A DNA stretch of 64,000 nt from Oscillibacter faecalis_A (lineage in GTDB: Bacteria; Bacillota; Clostridia; Oscillospirales; Oscillospiraceae), in NCBI RefSeq assembly GCF_029218125.1, contig NZ_JARFXX010000002.1, positions 248,001-312,000 on the forward strand, given 5' to 3'. Shown here piece after piece: positions 1-8,521 of the stretch; positions within the stretch are counted from its first letter, which is position 1, and each line of letters starts with the position of its first letter. Under the pieces are notes generated by a model. That model searched no databases. It was not told where the DNA came from and was given only the letters and a program-made list of their open reading frames with translations. Both the position numbers and the translations under genes were made by a program.

Positions 1-928
1 CGCTCTGGTCATCATCGTGACATTGATCGCCGGTTCCTCCTTTGTGATGTGGATGGGCGAGCAGGTCACCGAGTTCGGTGTGGGCAACGGTATCTCCATC
101 ATCCTGTTTGCGGGTATCCTTTCCCGCATTCCCAACATGGTCTCCGGTATGGTGGACGGTGTTCAGAAGTGGTCCGCCATCAAGGCCGGCACCATGACGC
201 TGGAATCTTTGACCTCTGCCGGTTATACCGAGGCGCAGGCACAGGCTTACCTCAACGGCGCTCTGGCTCCCTGGGCCATCGTGCTGCTGGTGGTGGGTAT
301 ACTGGCCCTCATCGCCTTCATCGTGTTCATCAATGATGCCGAGCGCCGCATTCCTGTGCAGTACGCCAAGCGTCAGGTGGGCCGCAAGATGTACGGCGGT
401 CAGAGCAGCACCTTGCCTATGAAGGTGAATATGTCCGGCGTTCTGCCGATCATCTTCGCTCAGAGCATCGCCTCTCTGCCCATCACTGTGTGGACCTTCA
501 TCGGTATGCCCAAGGAGGGCACCATTTCCTACAGCATTTACAATGCCATTGATACGAAGTCCGTCATCTACATGGTGGTGTACTTCATCATGATCATCGG
601 CTTCAGCTATTTCTACTCCAGCATCCAGTTCAACCCCGTGGAGATCGCCAACAACCTGAAGAAGCAGGGCGGCTTCATTCCGGGCTTCCGTCCCGGTCAG
701 CCCACCGTGCAGTTCATTCAGAAGGTCCTCAGCCGGATCACCCTGTTTGGCGCCATCTATCTGGGTATCGTGGCCATCTGCCCCCTGATCGTGGGTAAGG
801 TCATCAACAATTCCTCTCTGGCCATCGGCGGCACCTCTGTCATCATCGTGGTAGGCGTGGCGCTGGAGACCGTGAAGGCGCTGGAGAACCAGATGCTGAT
901 GCGTCAGTACAAGGGCTTTTTGGAGTAA
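1..928 (+). CDS. secY: Preprotein translocase SecY, C-terminal part (5' cut by window)
   Basis: Channel subunit of the SecYEG translocon in the cytoplasmic membrane. The reading frame is open from base 2 to the stop at 926-928, giving about 308 residues, the later two thirds of a usual ~430-aa SecY. Visible family marks are the cytoplasmic loop with AERRIPVQYAKR, the following GVLPIIFAQSI membrane segment, the NPVEIANNLKKQGGFIPG loop and the C-terminal LMRQYKGFLE. Several hydrophobic membrane segments lie between them. adk follows 18 bp downstream, the classic end of the spc operon in Firmicutes. The true start lies outside the window. Confidence 0.97.
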   Translation, partial: ALVIIVTLIAGSSFVMWMGEQVTEFGVGNGISIILFAGILSRIPNMVSGMVDGVQKWSAIKAGTMTLESLTSAGYTEAQAQAYLNGALAPWAIVLLVVGILALIAFIVFINDAERRIPVQYAKRQVGRKMYGGQSSTLPMKVNMSGVLPIIFAQSIASLPITVWTFIGMPKEGTISYSIYNAIDTKSVIYMVVYFIMIIGFSYFYSSIQFNPVEIANNLKKQGGFIPGFRPGQPTVQFIQKVLSRITLFGAIYLGIVAICPLIVGKVINNSSLAIGGTSVIIVVGVALETVKALENQMLMRQYKGFLE

Positions 929-946
929 GAAGGAAGGCAGAAGATC

Positions 947-1579
947 ATGAAAATGATTCTGTTGGGCGCGCCGGGTGCCGGTAAGGGCACCCAGGCTGAG
1001 CGCCTGTGCAAGGTGCTGAACATTCCCACCATTTCCACCGGCAACATCCTCCGGGCTGCCGTGAAGAACGGCACCCCCACCGGCAAGCAGGCGGAAGCCT
1101 ACATGAAGGCCGGCAAGCTGGTCCCCGATGATGTCATCATCGGCATCATCCATGACCGGCTGGACGAGGAGGACTGCAAGAACGGCTACATTCTGGACGG
1201 TGTGCCCCGCACCATCGCTCAGGCTGAGTCGCTGGAAAAGGCCGGAATTAAGTTTGACGATGTTGTTTCCATTGAGATTGCCGATGAGGCTATCATGGAG
1301 CGCATGAGCGGCCGCCGCGTCTGCGAGCACTGCGGAGCCAGCTACCATCTGGTGGCTGTGCCCCCCAAGGTGCCCGGCGTGTGCGACAGCTGCGGCGGCA
1401 AGCTGGTTCAGCGGCATGACGATGAACCCGAGACGGTGAAGCACCGCCTTGAGGTCTATCATAAGGAGACCGAACCTCTGAAAGATTTCTACGCCGAGAG
1501 AGGTCTCCTGAGATCGGTGGAGAATCAACCCTCTGTGGAGGCCACAACTGAGGCCATCCTCAACGCCCTGAGGAGATGA
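947..1579 (+). CDS. adk: Adenylate kinase
   Basis: Catalyses AMP + ATP to 2 ADP in the cytoplasm. The 210-aa length is normal for the long-lid form. The P-loop GAPGAGKGTQ is at residues 7-16. The LID domain carries a four-cysteine zinc site (C126, C129, C146, C149), typical of Gram-positive enzymes. The motif DGVPRT corresponds to the AMP-binding DGFPRT. The start ATG follows an AAGGAAGG ribosome binding site. It is flanked by secY and map, 4 bp before map, so the three are very probably cotranscribed. Confidence 0.98.
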   Translation: MKMILLGAPGAGKGTQAERLCKVLNIPTISTGNILRAAVKNGTPTGKQAEAYMKAGKLVPDDVIIGIIHDRLDEEDCKNGYILDGVPRTIAQAESLEKAGIKFDDVVSIEIADEAIMERMSGRRVCEHCGASYHLVAVPPKVPGVCDSCGGKLVQRHDDEPETVKHRLEVYHKETEPLKDFYAERGLLRSVENQPSVEATTEAILNALRR

Positions 1580-1583
1580 GCTT

Positions 1584-2354
1584 ATGATTACGCTCAAATC
1601 CCCACATGAGATCGAACTGATGCGCCGAGCGGGAAAAATTACCGCGGCTGCCCGTGCCTTGGCAGGGGAAATGGTAAAGCCCGGCGTAACAACCCGTGAG
1701 ATCGACAGGGCAGTGGAGCATTTCATCCGCAAGCAGGGTGCCGTTCCCTCGTTCCTCCATTTCCCCGGCCCGCCGGGTGTCCGGGATTTCCCCGGAAGCG
1801 TCTGTGCCAGTGTCAACGATGAGATCATCCACGGTATCCCGGGTCCCCGGGTGCTGGAGGAGGGCGATATCGTCAGCATTGATGTGGGCGCCTATATCGG
1901 AGGCTACCATGGGGACTGCGCAGCCACCTTCCCCTGCGGCAAGGTCTCTCCGGAAGCGCAAGATCTGATCGATGTGACCAGACAGAGCTTCTTCGAGGGC
2001 ATCAAGTTTGCTAAGGAAGGCCATCGGCTGTATGATATCTCCGCAGCGATCCAAGCCTATGTGGAGAGTCACGGCTACTCCATCGTCCGTGAGTATGTCG
2101 GTCACGGCATCGGCACGGAGATGCATGAGCCGCCGGAGATTCCCAACTACGGCAATCCCGGTCGTGGTCCCCGGCTCCTTCGGGGCATGACCATCGCGGT
2201 CGAACCTATGGTGAACGCGGGTACCGCTGCGATCCGCCAGATGCCGGACGGGTGGACTGTCCGGACAGCGGATGGCAAGTGGGCCGCCCACTATGAAAAT
2301 ACGCTTCTGATCACTGACGGGGAGCCTGAGATTTTAACGGCTCCCGCCATCTGA
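1584..2354 (+). CDS. map: Methionine aminopeptidase, type I
   Basis: Removes the N-terminal methionine from nascent proteins. The 256-aa protein has all five metal ligands of the pita-bread fold in order: D100 (in SIDVGAY), D111 (HGDC), H174 (GHGIGTEMHE), E207 (AVEPM) and E238 (YENTLL). There is no N-terminal zinc-finger extension, so it is the short type Ia form. It starts 4 bp after the adk stop, with GAGGAGAT of the adk end acting as ribosome binding site, so translation is probably coupled. The position between adk and infA is conserved in Firmicutes. Confidence 0.97.
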   Translation: MITLKSPHEIELMRRAGKITAAARALAGEMVKPGVTTREIDRAVEHFIRKQGAVPSFLHFPGPPGVRDFPGSVCASVNDEIIHGIPGPRVLEEGDIVSIDVGAYIGGYHGDCAATFPCGKVSPEAQDLIDVTRQSFFEGIKFAKEGHRLYDISAAIQAYVESHGYSIVREYVGHGIGTEMHEPPEIPNYGNPGRGPRLLRGMTIAVEPMVNAGTAAIRQMPDGWTVRTADGKWAAHYENTLLITDGEPEILTAPAI

Positions 2355-2364
2355 GGAACGGCGT

Positions 2365-2649
2365 ATGGAGATCGCAAAATCTGACATTGTACGTTCCGAT
2401 GCCGGCAGGGACCGGGGAAAACTCTTCATCGTGCTTGCGGTGGAGGGGGAGTACCTCCTGCTGGCGGACGGAAAGGGACGCAGGGTGGAGGCGCCCAAGC
2501 GCAAAAAGCGCAGACACGTGCTTTTTGTTGCAGCGGACGAAAGCCGCCTTGCCGATAAGATCAAACGCAGCGAGAAGATCACGAACAGTGAGCTTCGCAG
2601 GACACTTGCCGCCTACCGCGGCGAGGTCCAACCGGACCAGGAGGGATAA
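2365..2649 (+). CDS. KOW-domain RNA-binding protein of the map-infA interval
   Basis: A 94-aa basic protein. The N-terminal part (SDIVRSDAGRDRGKLFIVL, then YLLLADGKGRRVEAPK) reads like a KOW/L14e-type SH3-like barrel. The middle is strongly basic (KRKKRRH), fitting RNA or ribosome binding. Small KOW proteins annotated as ribosomal protein L14E/L6E/L27E-like occur at this place in many Clostridia. The specific role is unknown; ribosome association is inferred from position and fold. It begins 10 bp after map and ends just before the infA ribosome binding site. Confidence 0.85.
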   Translation: MEIAKSDIVRSDAGRDRGKLFIVLAVEGEYLLLADGKGRRVEAPKRKKRRHVLFVAADESRLADKIKRSEKITNSELRRTLAAYRGEVQPDQEG

Positions 2650-2652
2650 CGT

Positions 2653-2871
2653 TTGGCAAAATCCGACATGATCGAAGTGGAAGGCGTTGTGGTGGAGTCA
2701 CTCCCCAATACGACCTTTCAGGTGGACATTGGAAATGGCCACATGATTCTGGCACACATCTCCGGAAAACTCAGAATGAATTTCATCAGGATCTTGCCCG
2801 GCGATAAGGTCACTGTGGAGATGTCTCCCTATGACCTGACCCGTGGCCGGATCACCTGGCGCAGCAAATAA
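2653..2871 (+). CDS. infA: Translation initiation factor IF-1
   Basis: Binds the ribosomal A site during initiation. The 72-aa protein is a complete S1/OB-fold IF-1 (MAKSDMIEVEGVVVESLP at the N terminus, SPYDLTRGRITWR at the C terminus). It begins at a TTG codon, chosen because the family's invariant MAKxD start falls exactly there and GGAGGGATAA lies just upstream. It sits 3 bp after the KOW protein gene and before rpmJ, the standard Firmicutes order. Confidence 0.97.
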   Translation: MAKSDMIEVEGVVVESLPNTTFQVDIGNGHMILAHISGKLRMNFIRILPGDKVTVEMSPYDLTRGRITWRSK

Positions 2872-2925
2872 GCCGCGTCCGGCGAAATCTAAGACACAAA
2901 ACGCTGAAAGGAAGGTTACAAACTT

Positions 2926-3039
2926 ATGAAGGTAAGACCGTCCGTGAAGCCCATGTGCGAAAAGTGCAAGGTTATTCGCCGCAAAGGCCGTGTTATGGTG
3001 ATTTGCGAGAACCCCAAGCACAAGCAGCGCCAGGGCTAA
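2926..3039 (+). CDS. rpmJ: 50S ribosomal protein L36
   Basis: A 37-aa zinc-ribbon ribosomal protein. The sequence begins MKVRPSVKPMCEKCKVIRRK and ends NPKHKQRQG; the zinc ligands C11, C14, C27 and H32 are all present, so this is the zinc-binding (C+) paralogue. A good ribosome binding site (GAAAGGAAGG) lies upstream. It lies between infA and rpsM as in most bacteria. Confidence 0.97.
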   Translation: MKVRPSVKPMCEKCKVIRRKGRVMVICENPKHKQRQG

Positions 3040-3061
3040 GATTGATTGGAGGTTAAAAAGT

Positions 3062-3427
3062 ATGGCACGTATTGCCGGTATTGACCTGCCCAAGGATAAG
3101 CGCGTTGAAATTGGCCTGACCTATATTTACGGTATCGGCCGCAAGAGCGCCAAGGACATCCTGGAAAAGGCCGGGGTCAACCCTGACACCCGCGTGAAAG
3201 ATCTGACTGATGACGAGGAGCAGAAGCTCCGTGACGTCATTGACGAGTATGTTGTGGAGGGCGACCTGCGCCGCCAGACCGCACTGGACATCAAGCGCCT
3301 TGGCGAGATCGGCTGCTACCGCGGCCTGCGTCACCGCAAGGGCCTGCCTGTCCGCGGCCAGCGCAGCAAGACCAATGCCCGTACCCGCAAGGGTCCCAAG
3401 AAGACCATCGCGAATAAGAAGAAGTAA
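3062..3427 (+). CDS. rpsM: 30S ribosomal protein S13
   Basis: A small-subunit head protein that contacts the P-site tRNA and bridges to the 50S subunit. The 121-aa sequence begins MARIAGIDLPKDKRVEIGLT, includes the helix-hairpin-helix YGIGRKSAKDIL, and ends in the basic tail GPKKTIANKKK that reaches the tRNA. GGAGG precedes the start. It is cotranscribed with rpsK 15 bp downstream. Confidence 0.98.
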   Translation: MARIAGIDLPKDKRVEIGLTYIYGIGRKSAKDILEKAGVNPDTRVKDLTDDEEQKLRDVIDEYVVEGDLRRQTALDIKRLGEIGCYRGLRHRKGLPVRGQRSKTNARTRKGPKKTIANKKK

Positions 3428-3442
3428 GAAAGGAGAACAGCA

Positions 3443-3835
3443 ATGGCACAGGCAAAGAAAGTCATCCGCCGTCGGCGGGAGAAGAAGAACATTGAGCGCG
3501 GCCAAGTCCATATCCGTTCTTCTTTCAACAACACCATGGTTACCGTGACCGATACGCAGGGCAACGCCATTTCCTGGGCGTCCTCCGGCGGTCTGGGTTT
3601 CCGCGGCAGCAAGAAGTCTACTCCCTTCGCAGCTCAGACGGCCGCTGAAACCGCCGCTCGTGCTGCTATGGAGCATGGCCTGAAGACCGTTGAGGTCTTC
3701 GTCAAGGGCCCCGGTCAGGGCCGTGAGGCCGCTATCCGGGCGCTGCAGGCCGTGGGTCTGGAAGTGACGATGATCAAGGACGTCACCCCCATCCCCCACA
3801 ACGGCTGCCGCCCCCCGAAGCGCCGCCGCGTGTAA
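3443..3835 (+). CDS. rpsK: 30S ribosomal protein S11
   Basis: A platform protein of the small subunit, near the mRNA exit. The 130-aa sequence contains the family signatures HIRSSFNNTMVTVTD and KGPGQGREAAIRAL, and ends DVTPIPHNGCRPPKRRRV as most S11 proteins do. AAAGGAGAAC precedes the ATG. It is the fourth gene of the alpha-operon block here, followed by rpsD. Confidence 0.98.
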   Translation: MAQAKKVIRRRREKKNIERGQVHIRSSFNNTMVTVTDTQGNAISWASSGGLGFRGSKKSTPFAAQTAAETAARAAMEHGLKTVEVFVKGPGQGREAAIRALQAVGLEVTMIKDVTPIPHNGCRPPKRRRV

Positions 3836-3859
3836 TCGAAAGAGGAGGTAACAAGCAAT

Positions 3860-4462
3860 ATGGCTAAGAATATGCAGCCCATCGCTAAGCGCTGCAAGGC
3901 TCTGGGCATCTCTCCTGCTGAGATGGGTTACGCGAAGAAGACCACCAACCGTAATCCTGGCGGCCAGATGCGTAAGAAGAAGAGCGAATATGGCGTTCAG
4001 CTGGCTGAAAAGCAGAAGGTCAAGTTCATCTATGGCATTCTGGAAAAACAGTTCCATGCTTACTATGAAAAGGCAGCTGCTGCTCCCGGCAAGACCGGCG
4101 ACAACCTGCTGATCATGGTAGAGCGCCGTCTGGACAACGTTGTTTACCGTCTGGGCCTCGCCGCTACCCGTCGTCAGGCCCGCCAGCTGGTGAGCCACGC
4201 CCACTTCACTGTCAACGGCAAGAAGGTCAACATTCCTTCCTCCATGGTGAAGGCCGGCGATGTCATCGAGGTCGCCGAGAGCAGCCGTTCTTCCGAGCTG
4301 TTCAAGCGCCTGACCGGCGAGAACGCTCCCATGACCCTGCTGCCCGCATGGCTGGAGCGCGAAAAGGGCTCCCTGAAGGGCACGGTTGCCCACCTTCCCA
4401 CCCGCGAGGAGATCGATACTCCCGTGGAGGAGCACCTCATCGTCGAGTTGTACTCCAAGTAA
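3860..4462 (+). CDS. rpsD: 30S ribosomal protein S4
   Basis: A primary 16S rRNA-binding protein that nucleates 30S assembly. The 200-aa protein has the S4 N-terminal domain followed by the S4 RNA-binding domain from about residue 90 (RLDNVVYRLGLAATRRQARQ, then LVSHAHFTVNGKKVNIPS). No cysteine zinc cluster is seen near the N terminus. AGAGGAGGTAAC lies 5' of the ATG. In this genome rpsD is in the rpsM-rpoA cluster rather than at a separate locus as in Bacillus subtilis. Confidence 0.98.
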   Translation: MAKNMQPIAKRCKALGISPAEMGYAKKTTNRNPGGQMRKKKSEYGVQLAEKQKVKFIYGILEKQFHAYYEKAAAAPGKTGDNLLIMVERRLDNVVYRLGLAATRRQARQLVSHAHFTVNGKKVNIPSSMVKAGDVIEVAESSRSSELFKRLTGENAPMTLLPAWLEREKGSLKGTVAHLPTREEIDTPVEEHLIVELYSK

Positions 4463-4554
4463 TTGGGAGGATACCCTCGAACAATGGTACGAACTGCAAG
4501 CGGCAGGCGGCTTGACCGCCTGACCGCAATGACAAGATGAAGGAGGGTAACCGC

Positions 4555-5505
4555 ATGATCGAAATCGAAAAGCCCCAGATCGAATGCATTGAAAATCCGG
4601 CAGACGAAACCTACGGCAAGTACGTGGTGGAGCCGCTGGAGCGTGGCTATGGCACAACCCTTGGTAATGCCCTGCGCCGCATTATGCTCTCGTCCCTGCC
4701 CGGCACTGCCCCCACCACCATCAAGATCGATGGCGTGCAGCACGAGTTTTCCACCATCCCCGGCGTCAAGGAGGATGTGACGGAGATCGTTCTGAACATC
4801 AAGGGGCTGCTGACCAAGCTCCACGGTGATTCCGGCAAGACCGTCTATATTGAGGCGGTGGGTCCCTGCACCGTAACAGCCGGCGACATCAAGGCCGACG
4901 GCGAGGTCGAGGTGCTCAATCCGGAGCTGCACATTGCGACTCTGGACAGCGGCGCGACGCTGAACATGGAGATCACCCTCTCCCACGGCCGGGGCTATGT
5001 GCCTGCCGACCGCAATAAGCCCACGCAGAATGTCATCGGCACCATCGCCGTTGACTCCATCTATACCCCTGTCAAAAAGGTCAACTATACTGTGGAGCCT
5101 ACCCGCGTAGGTACTTCCAGCGACTTTGACAAGCTGACGCTGGAGGTTTGGACCGATGGGACCATATCCGCCCGGGACGCTGTTTCTCTGGGTGCCAAGA
5201 TCCTGTGCGACCACTTCACTTTGTTCACTGACCTCTCCGAGAGCGTAGGCAGTAAGCCTACCGTTGTGGAGAAGGCGGAGGCCCAGCGCGATAAGGTGCT
5301 GGAGATGACCATTGAGGAGCTGGACCTGTCCGTTCGCAGCTTTAACTGCCTCAAGCGCGCCAACATCAATACCGTCGAGGACTTGATTTCCAAGACCGAG
5401 GACGAGATGATGAAGGTCCGCAATCTGGGACGCAAGTCTCTGGAGGAAGTCATCAACAAGCTGGCGATGATGGGTCTGCATCTGGCTGACGAGGAAAACA
5501 CCTAA
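4555..5505 (+). CDS. rpoA: DNA-directed RNA polymerase subunit alpha
   Basis: The 316-aa alpha subunit has the N-terminal assembly domain (YGTTLGNALRRIMLSSLPG) and the C-terminal domain with the helix-hairpin-helix (LDLSVRSFNCLKRANI, then RNLGRKSLEEV) that binds UP elements and activators. The start at 4555 is chosen over an in-frame ATG at 4537 because AAGGAGGGTAAC ends 4 bases before it and the family begins MIEIEKP. The 92-bp gap after rpsD contains a small hairpin (AGGCGG-5-CCGCCT, 4505-4521) of unknown role. Confidence 0.98.
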   Translation: MIEIEKPQIECIENPADETYGKYVVEPLERGYGTTLGNALRRIMLSSLPGTAPTTIKIDGVQHEFSTIPGVKEDVTEIVLNIKGLLTKLHGDSGKTVYIEAVGPCTVTAGDIKADGEVEVLNPELHIATLDSGATLNMEITLSHGRGYVPADRNKPTQNVIGTIAVDSIYTPVKKVNYTVEPTRVGTSSDFDKLTLEVWTDGTISARDAVSLGAKILCDHFTLFTDLSESVGSKPTVVEKAEAQRDKVLEMTIEELDLSVRSFNCLKRANINTVEDLISKTEDEMMKVRNLGRKSLEEVINKLAMMGLHLADEENT

Positions 5506-5559
5506 CTGCACCGCCGGAATACCCGGCGCACTATAATCCTGATAAGGAGGAGAACCGAA

Positions 5560-5901
5560 ATGCCCGGAACTCGGAAACTTGGCAAGACTACCGACCAGCG
5601 CATGGCGATGCTGCGTCAGCAGGTCACTGACTTCCTTGATAACGGCAAGATGGAGACCACCATCACCCGTGCCAAGGAGATCAAGCCTCTGGCTGAAAAG
5701 ATGATCACGCTGGGTAAGAAGGCCGATCTGGCTGCTTACCGTCAGGCGATGTCCTTCATCACCCGCGAGGATGTCTGCAAGAAGATCTTCAAGGAGATCG
5801 CTCCCAACTATGCGGAGCGCAACGGCGGCTATACCCGCATCATCCGCACTGGCATCCGCCGCGGCGATGCCGCTGAGACCGCTATCATTGAGCTCGTCTA
5901 A
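5560..5901 (+). CDS. rplQ: 50S ribosomal protein L17
   Basis: A 113-aa large-subunit protein near the exit tunnel. It has the signature RKLGKTTDQRMAMLRQQVTD at the start, TTITRAKEIKPLAEKMITL in the middle and GGYTRIIRTGIRRGDAAETA near the C terminus. AAGGAGGAG precedes the ATG. It is the last gene of the operon and is followed by a strong terminator. Confidence 0.98.
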   Translation: MPGTRKLGKTTDQRMAMLRQQVTDFLDNGKMETTITRAKEIKPLAEKMITLGKKADLAAYRQAMSFITREDVCKKIFKEIAPNYAERNGGYTRIIRTGIRRGDAAETAIIELV

Positions 5902-5930
5902 TTAGACAGCCCTTTGATGTAAGCACTGAT

Positions 5931-5982
5931 AAAAAGCCCCATTGTCATGGAAACTCGAGACCATGACAATGGGGCTTTTTTG
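5931..5982 (+). terminator. Intrinsic terminator of the ribosomal/rpoA operon
   Basis: A perfect 16-bp stem (AGCCCCATTGTCATGG with its complement) around a 10-base loop, followed by six T residues. It lies 30 bp after rplQ. The A tract before the stem means it could also work in the other direction. Confidence 0.95.
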
Positions 5983-6216
5983 CTGCCGGAAAGGAAGGGC
6001 AGTTGCCAGCAGCTCCGCCGCCAACGGGGTCTGTGCCCTCCTGCGGGGTGGGCGTATGCAGGACAGTCCACAGGCGCGTCTCGGAGCGGCTTTGACTTAG
6101 GTACGCACTAACTCAAAGAGCACCCGACAAAGAATTACAGTGGGGGAAAGAACCGCAAAGAGACAGGGAAATGTAAATGTTAGCCGACAGAAAGCAATTT
6201 CATTTTCGCAAGCCCA
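5983..6216. other. Intergenic stretch with no recognised gene
   Basis: Lies between the rplQ and glnN terminators. It has several short GC-rich complementary segments but no start codon with a ribosome binding site leading to a convincing protein. I could not match it to tmRNA, RNase P, SRP or 6S RNA. A 69-aa frame starting at 6140 runs into the glnN 3' end and has no support. Confidence 0.5.
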
Positions 6217-6255
6217 TAAAAACGCCAGTGCCCCGCCGAAAGGCGGGGCACTGGC
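6217..6255 (-). terminator. Intrinsic terminator of glnN
   Basis: On the minus strand, a 14-bp stem (GCCAGTGCCCCGCC and complement) with a four-base loop is followed by GTTTTTA. It lies 33 bp after the glnN stop. Confidence 0.92.
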
Positions 6256-6287
6256 AGGAGAAAAATTAGGAAAGGAATCAGTTTGTT

Positions 6288-8384
6288 TCATCGAACGCCG
6301 AACAGGAGATCGCCGTAGGTGGGGAAGGGCCAGTATTTTGCGGCGGTAAGGGTCTCCGCTTCATCGCAGACAACTCGCAGCTCCGCCATCTTCTGAAGAA
6401 CAACGTCCCGGATAACGTAGGCAGCGTCCGTGAAGTCCAATATGTCCTTCAAACGGACCAGCGTGGTGTCCAGCGCCTGTGCTGCCTCATAAATTTCGTC
6501 CACCAGCCCGGAAAGCCGTGTGATCTGCGCGGTCTCGTACTTGCCGGAAAGACCGGGGACAGCCGCCGCCTTGGCGGCAGCGAAGCCAGACAGCTCGCCC
6601 AAATAGCTCTCCACGGCGGGAAGAATTTCCTTTCGGGCCATGTCCACCATGGTCAGCCCCTCAATGGTAACGGTCTTGCAGTAGTTTTCAAGGCTGATTT
6701 CGTATCGAGAGCGAATTTCCGCCTCGGAGAAGATTTTCAGCGAGGTCAGCATATCCACGTTCTTCTTGTCCAGAATGGTAGCCAGCGCATCTGGCGTGGT
6801 GCGGAGATTCAGCAGACCACGCTCCTCTGTGGCCTCCCGAATCCATGCGTCATCGTAGCCGTTGCCGTTGAAAATAATGCGCTTATGAGCCTGAATAGAG
6901 AAGCGAATCAGCTCGTGCAGGGCAGTCTCAAAATCGGAAACGCCCTCCAGCTTATCGGCAAATTCCTTCAGTGTTTCCGCCATGGCGGCGTTGAGCATGA
7001 TATTGGCGCAGGCAATGGAATCGGAGGAGCCCACCATGCGGAACTCAAACTTGTTGCCGGTGAAGGCAAAGGGAGAGGTGCGATTGCGGTCCGTGGTGTC
7101 TCGGGTGAACTTGGGAAGTACATGGACGCCCAGCTTCAAAACGGTTTTTTCCGCGCCGCTGTAGGGTGTGTCGGTCTCCACGGCCTTCAAAACGGCGGTA
7201 AGCTCATCGCCGAGGAAGATAGAGATCACGGCGGGAGGCGCTTCGTTGGCGCCGAGACGGTGATCGTTTCCGGCAGTGGCCACGGAAAGCCGCAGCAGAT
7301 CCTGATAGTTGTCCACCGCCTGAATGGTGGCGCAGAGGAACAGGAGGAACTGGGCGTTTTCGTAGGGCGTGTCGCCGGGCTTGAACAGATTTACGCCGGT
7401 ATCCGTAGCCAAGGACCAGTTGTTATGCTTGCCGCTGCCGTTGAGGCCGGCAAAGGGCTTTTCTGCCAGCAGGCGCACCAGCCCGTGCCGAGAGGCTACC
7501 TTCTGCATGACCTCCATGGTGAGCTGGTTGTTGTCCGTGGCGATATTGGCTACCCGGTAAATGCACGCCAGCTCATGCTGGGAAGGGGCCACCTCGTTGT
7601 GCTCTGTTTTAGCCAGAATCCCAAGCTTCCACAGCTCCTGGTTCAACTCCTCCATGTAGGCTTCTACCCGGGGCTTGATGGCGCCGAAGTAGTGGTCATC
7701 CATCTCCTGCCCCTTGGGGGGCTTAGCACCGAACAGCGTCCGGCCGCAGAAAACAAGGTCTTTCCGCTGTTCGTACATGGCCTTATCAATGAGAAAGTAC
7801 TCCTGCTCCGGGCCGACGCAGGGACGGACACACTTGACGTCCTCGTTGCCGAACAGCCGCAGCACCCGCATGGCCTGCCTGTTCAGGGCCTGCATGGAGC
7901 GCAGCAGCGGCGTTTTCTTATCCAGCGCCTCGCCGCCGTAGGAGCAGAAGGCCGTAGGGATGCAGAGGGTGTGGCCCTTGATGAAGGCATAGGAGGTGGG
8001 GTCCCACGCGGTGTAGCCCCGGGCTTCAAATGTGGCCCGCAGTCCGCCGGAGGGGAAGGAGGAGGCGTCCGGCTCGCCTTGAATCAGCTCCTTGCCGGAA
8101 AACTCCATGATAACGCCGCCATCCGGGGAGGGGGAGATGAAGCTATCGTGCTTTTCCGCCGTGATTCCATTGAGGGGCTGGAACCAGTGGGTGAAATGGG
8201 TGGCGCCATGGGCTACGGCCCAGTCCCGCATGGCGGCGGCCACGGCGTCCGCTACGTGGGTATCCAGCGTGGAACCCTCGTCAATGGTTTTCTTCAGGGA
8301 GGCATAGACCTCGGAGGGCAGCATGGAGCGCATCGCGCGATCATCAAACACCAGACTGCCGAAATACTCAGGAACTGTACGCAT
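6288..8384 (-). CDS. glnN: Glutamine synthetase, type III (GlnN)
   Basis: Makes glutamine from glutamate, ammonia and ATP. The 698-aa length is that of the type III family, far longer than type I (~450 aa). Visible marks: the N-terminal VPEYFGSLVFDDRAMRSMLP, GPEQEYFLID (metal-binding glutamates), NEVAPSQHELACIY, the ATP/substrate segment FAGLNGSGKHNNWSL, and TDRNRTSPFAFTGNKFEFR. The start at 8384 follows GGAAGGAGAAAGAAT. A frame open 40 codons further upstream passes through the leader hairpins and is not used. Control is probably by attenuation in the leader. Confidence 0.95.
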   Translation of the reverse strand: MRTVPEYFGSLVFDDRAMRSMLPSEVYASLKKTIDEGSTLDTHVADAVAAAMRDWAVAHGATHFTHWFQPLNGITAEKHDSFISPSPDGGVIMEFSGKELIQGEPDASSFPSGGLRATFEARGYTAWDPTSYAFIKGHTLCIPTAFCSYGGEALDKKTPLLRSMQALNRQAMRVLRLFGNEDVKCVRPCVGPEQEYFLIDKAMYEQRKDLVFCGRTLFGAKPPKGQEMDDHYFGAIKPRVEAYMEELNQELWKLGILAKTEHNEVAPSQHELACIYRVANIATDNNQLTMEVMQKVASRHGLVRLLAEKPFAGLNGSGKHNNWSLATDTGVNLFKPGDTPYENAQFLLFLCATIQAVDNYQDLLRLSVATAGNDHRLGANEAPPAVISIFLGDELTAVLKAVETDTPYSGAEKTVLKLGVHVLPKFTRDTTDRNRTSPFAFTGNKFEFRMVGSSDSIACANIMLNAAMAETLKEFADKLEGVSDFETALHELIRFSIQAHKRIIFNGNGYDDAWIREATEERGLLNLRTTPDALATILDKKNVDMLTSLKIFSEAEIRSRYEISLENYCKTVTIEGLTMVDMARKEILPAVESYLGELSGFAAAKAAAVPGLSGKYETAQITRLSGLVDEIYEAAQALDTTLVRLKDILDFTDAAYVIRDVVLQKMAELRVVCDEAETLTAAKYWPFPTYGDLLFGVR

Positions 8385-8404
8385 ATTCTTTCTCCTTCCC
8401 ATAC

Positions 8405-8503
8405 AAAAAAAGGGGACAGCGGTCCCCGGAGGACTCGCTCCGGGACACCGTTGCCCCATGTAAACGAAAATAGCGTCTTGAAGAATCACTCTCCAAGACG
8501 CCA
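8405..8503 (-). promoter_or_regulatory. glnN leader: upstream hairpin plus intrinsic terminator before the ribosome binding site
   Basis: Reading the minus strand, transcription from the glnN promoter first meets a hairpin with an 8-bp perfect stem (GCGTCTTG/CAAGACGC, 8472-8500). A GC-rich hairpin follows at 8412-8456, running straight into seven T residues (8405-8411). The glnN ribosome binding site comes next. A terminator inside the 5' leader indicates attenuation. Two hairpins with the second inside a terminator recall the RNA targets of ANTAR antiterminators. Their hexaloop A1/G4 signature is only partly matched here, so that link is a hypothesis. Confidence 0.7.
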
Positions 8504-8521
8504 TTGCCTTTGATGTTGGGA

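Noticed and set aside
3053..4657. 534-aa minus-strand frame across rpsM-rpoA
   Set aside because: Antisense to four well-identified ribosomal/RNA polymerase genes; it has no ribosome binding site and its composition mirrors the GC-rich third positions of the real genes.
6885..8513. 542-aa plus-strand frame opposite glnN
   Set aside because: Antisense to a confident type III glutamine synthetase and extending through its leader hairpins.
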